From Faecalicoccus pleomorphus DSM 20574 (GTDB lineage Bacteria; Bacillota_I; Bacilli_A; Erysipelotrichales; Erysipelotrichaceae): DNA of 64,000 nt. A program made the translations under genes and the position numbers. Below are positions 63,054 to 64,000 of the stretch, piece by piece. Location of the stretch: positions 21,027 through 85,026 of the forward strand of contig NZ_ATUT01000006.1 of NCBI RefSeq assembly GCF_000420345.1. Direction: 5' to 3'. The notes under the pieces were generated by a model. It saw only the letters and a list, made by a program, of their open reading frames with translations. It did no database searches and was not told where the DNA came from. Numbering within the stretch: the first letter of the stretch is position 1; the number at the start of each line of letters is the position of its first letter.

Positions 63054-63669
63054 TCTTCTTAAATAAGACCCTTTCCACAAGCTCTACGGCTTGTTTCTCA
63101 ATTCGACATTTTAATAAATATACCGGTACTGTAGACAGTAATCCATCTACAGTACACAGTGCTGCATTTACACCCTCTTCATACCATTTCGGCAAAAAAA
63201 CATTTCGCATTACACGATCAACCATAGTAATACCTGTTAATCTTTCAATATGATTTTCTAATGCCTGTTCTAAAACTATAATTCCATAAAGTTCAGCTTT
63301 ACGATTTTCGCAATATACACTTGATCCATGCCATGGACATCCATATCCATAATATTTAGAATTCTCATAATGCACTAACGCCATATCCCCATTAACAATC
63401 GTTGCATTCTTGTATTTAGCCCATAGCTCTGCCTGTGTCGTTTTGCCAATACCTGATGGTCCGATAAAAAGAATACCCTTTCCCTGATAATCCACAAAAG
63501 AGGCATGCATCAGCAATCCATTACGAGTCGATAAATGAGTCATCACAATAGCACTTAGTGCACTATCTAAACCATCAGACTTTCCATCAAGCAATGTAAT
63601 ACTCGCTTGATTCCAATTCGCGTTAGCCGACACAAAAACATTATTACTTTTAAGCACCAATGTACCCAA
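63046..63669 (-). CDS. HPr-kinase-like P-loop protein, N-terminally truncated
   Basis: The 207-residue frame has a P-loop LFIGPSGIGKTTQAELWAKY near residue 68 and a following MHASFVDYQGKG and GCPWHGSSVYCENRKAEL segment, as in HPr-kinase C-terminal-like proteins of peptide-modification clusters. The frame begins only 9 bp from an IS256-type end (TGA at 63705-63703 in-frame) with no ribosome binding site, and members of the family are nearer 300 residues, so an N-terminal part is missing. A TTG is used as a nominal start. It is probably not expressed in its original form. Confidence 0.65.
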   Translation of the reverse strand: MGTLVLKSNNVFVSANANWNQASITLLDGKSDGLDSALSAIVMTHLSTRNGLLMHASFVDYQGKGILFIGPSGIGKTTQAELWAKYKNATIVNGDMALVHYENSKYYGYGCPWHGSSVYCENRKAELYGIIVLEQALENHIERLTGITMVDRVMRNVFLPKWYEEGVNAALCTVDGLLSTVPVYLLKCRIEKQAVELVERVLFKKNV

Positions 63670-63742
63670 TGGTTTGGAAATTACTTCAATCCCATGGTAG
63701 CGTCAAGAATTATGTGTAAAAGTATATCCTTGGTAAAGCAGA

Positions 63743-64000
63743 TTAGCTCTTGAACCAATCTTCTCTAGTTGTTTGTCCAAAACCTCTATGTACGTGATTC
63801 ATGTTTTTCTCGTTGTAACGATTGAATTGAATCACAAGGTATTTCTCTTCAGATTTTTCCGTTGGAAATTGTTCTTTCTTTTTGAAACTTCGTTTTAATT
63901 GTTTATTGTTTCCTTCAATCAGATTTGTTGAATAAATCGTATGCCTAACACTTTCTGGGTAATCATAGAATGTAAACAGATAGTCATTGTTGCTGAGACT
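63743..64000 (-). CDS. IS256-family transposase, 5' part beyond window
   Basis: The C-terminal 85 residues of a Mutator-type transposase: TIYSTNLIEGNNKQLKRSFKKKEQFPTEKSEEKYLV with the family's Glu in NLIEG. Its stop is at 63743, and the likely element end is near 63696 (GGTAGCGTCAAG). Unlike the GC-rich IS256 element at 31 kb, this copy has base composition like the host. Confidence 0.9.
   Translation of the reverse strand, partial: SLSNNDYLFTFYDYPESVRHTIYSTNLIEGNNKQLKRSFKKKEQFPTEKSEEKYLVIQFNRYNEKNMNHVHRGFGQTTREDWFKS

Noticed and set aside
1..64000. CRISPR arrays, tRNA and rRNA genes
   Set aside because: No regularly spaced repeats and no cloverleaf or rRNA signature were seen while reading both strands; a tRNAscan-SE or CRISPR finder run would settle this.

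Overview
This window is chromosomal DNA from a low-to-mid GC Gram-positive gut-type anaerobe, most likely a member of the Bacillota and probably Erysipelotrichia. The evidence is pyruvate:ferredoxin oxidoreductase, a run of genes typical of low-GC Gram-positives (DegV, DUF1836, YolD plus a UvrX-type polymerase, an ECF S component, a DUF3196-like gene upstream of trigger factor), AGGAGG-type ribosome binding sites and Wzy/BY-kinase capsule machinery. The genus is inference; no rRNA or tRNA gene was seen.

Positions 1 to about 30.0 kb are ordinary core genome: nifJ (its 3' end runs off the window), pgi, a YuiD-like membrane protein, a NifU-domain protein, an esterase, typA, an ECF S component, a YczE-like membrane protein, a small rhodanese/GNAT/glutathione peroxidase group, a LexA/HdiR-like repressor divergent from a Y-family polymerase operon, nadE, degV divergent from a DUF1836 regulator, a purF-like gene with a nitroreductase, a tig-lon-engB block, a TPM/LemA pair, a DUF885 lipoprotein and a sugar nucleotidyltransferase. 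Two small DNA-binding proteins at 30.1-30.9 kb mark the edge of the accessory part.

From 31 kb on the DNA is mosaic: a truncated AbiH-like gene, a GC-rich IS256-family element, two orphan genes, and then a cell-surface polysaccharide locus read leftwards from about 55.7 kb to 33.7 kb. In transcription order it holds a NusG-paralogue antiterminator (LoaP/UpxY type), a very strong hairpin terminator, an initiating sugar-phosphate transferase, a broken glycosyltransferase, an internally deleted rfbA, GC-rich rfbB-rfbD-rfbC (dTDP-L-rhamnose), several glycosyltransferases, O-acetyltransferases, kinase-like proteins, a Wzy polymerase, a HAD protein, a Wzx flippase and another acyltransferase. A second leftward unit (57.0-63.7 kb) carries CpsB, two BY-kinase/Wzz proteins, an Ig-like membrane protein, an ABC exporter and a truncated HPr-kinase-like protein. 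A broken IS1595-type element and an intrinsic terminator separate the two units. The window ends inside another IS256-family transposase.

The most interesting signal is a layered on/off control of this locus. Its promoter has a nine-G tract in the spacer between TTGACA and TAAAAT (18 bp now, 17 bp with one G fewer). Next comes the antiterminator gene followed by a 25-bp-class hairpin and nine Us. Two modification genes (an OafA-like acyltransferase with G7 and a serine-acetyltransferase-like gene with G9) are out of frame exactly at poly-G tracts, and a glycosyltransferase is out of frame at a poly-A tract. This looks like a phase-variable polysaccharide. Homopolymer sequencing error must be excluded first. 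Other points worth a look are a PurF homologue with Ser in place of the N-terminal catalytic Cys, a palindrome over the -35 of the SOS-type polymerase promoter, and a palindrome plus direct repeat in front of the DUF1836 gene.
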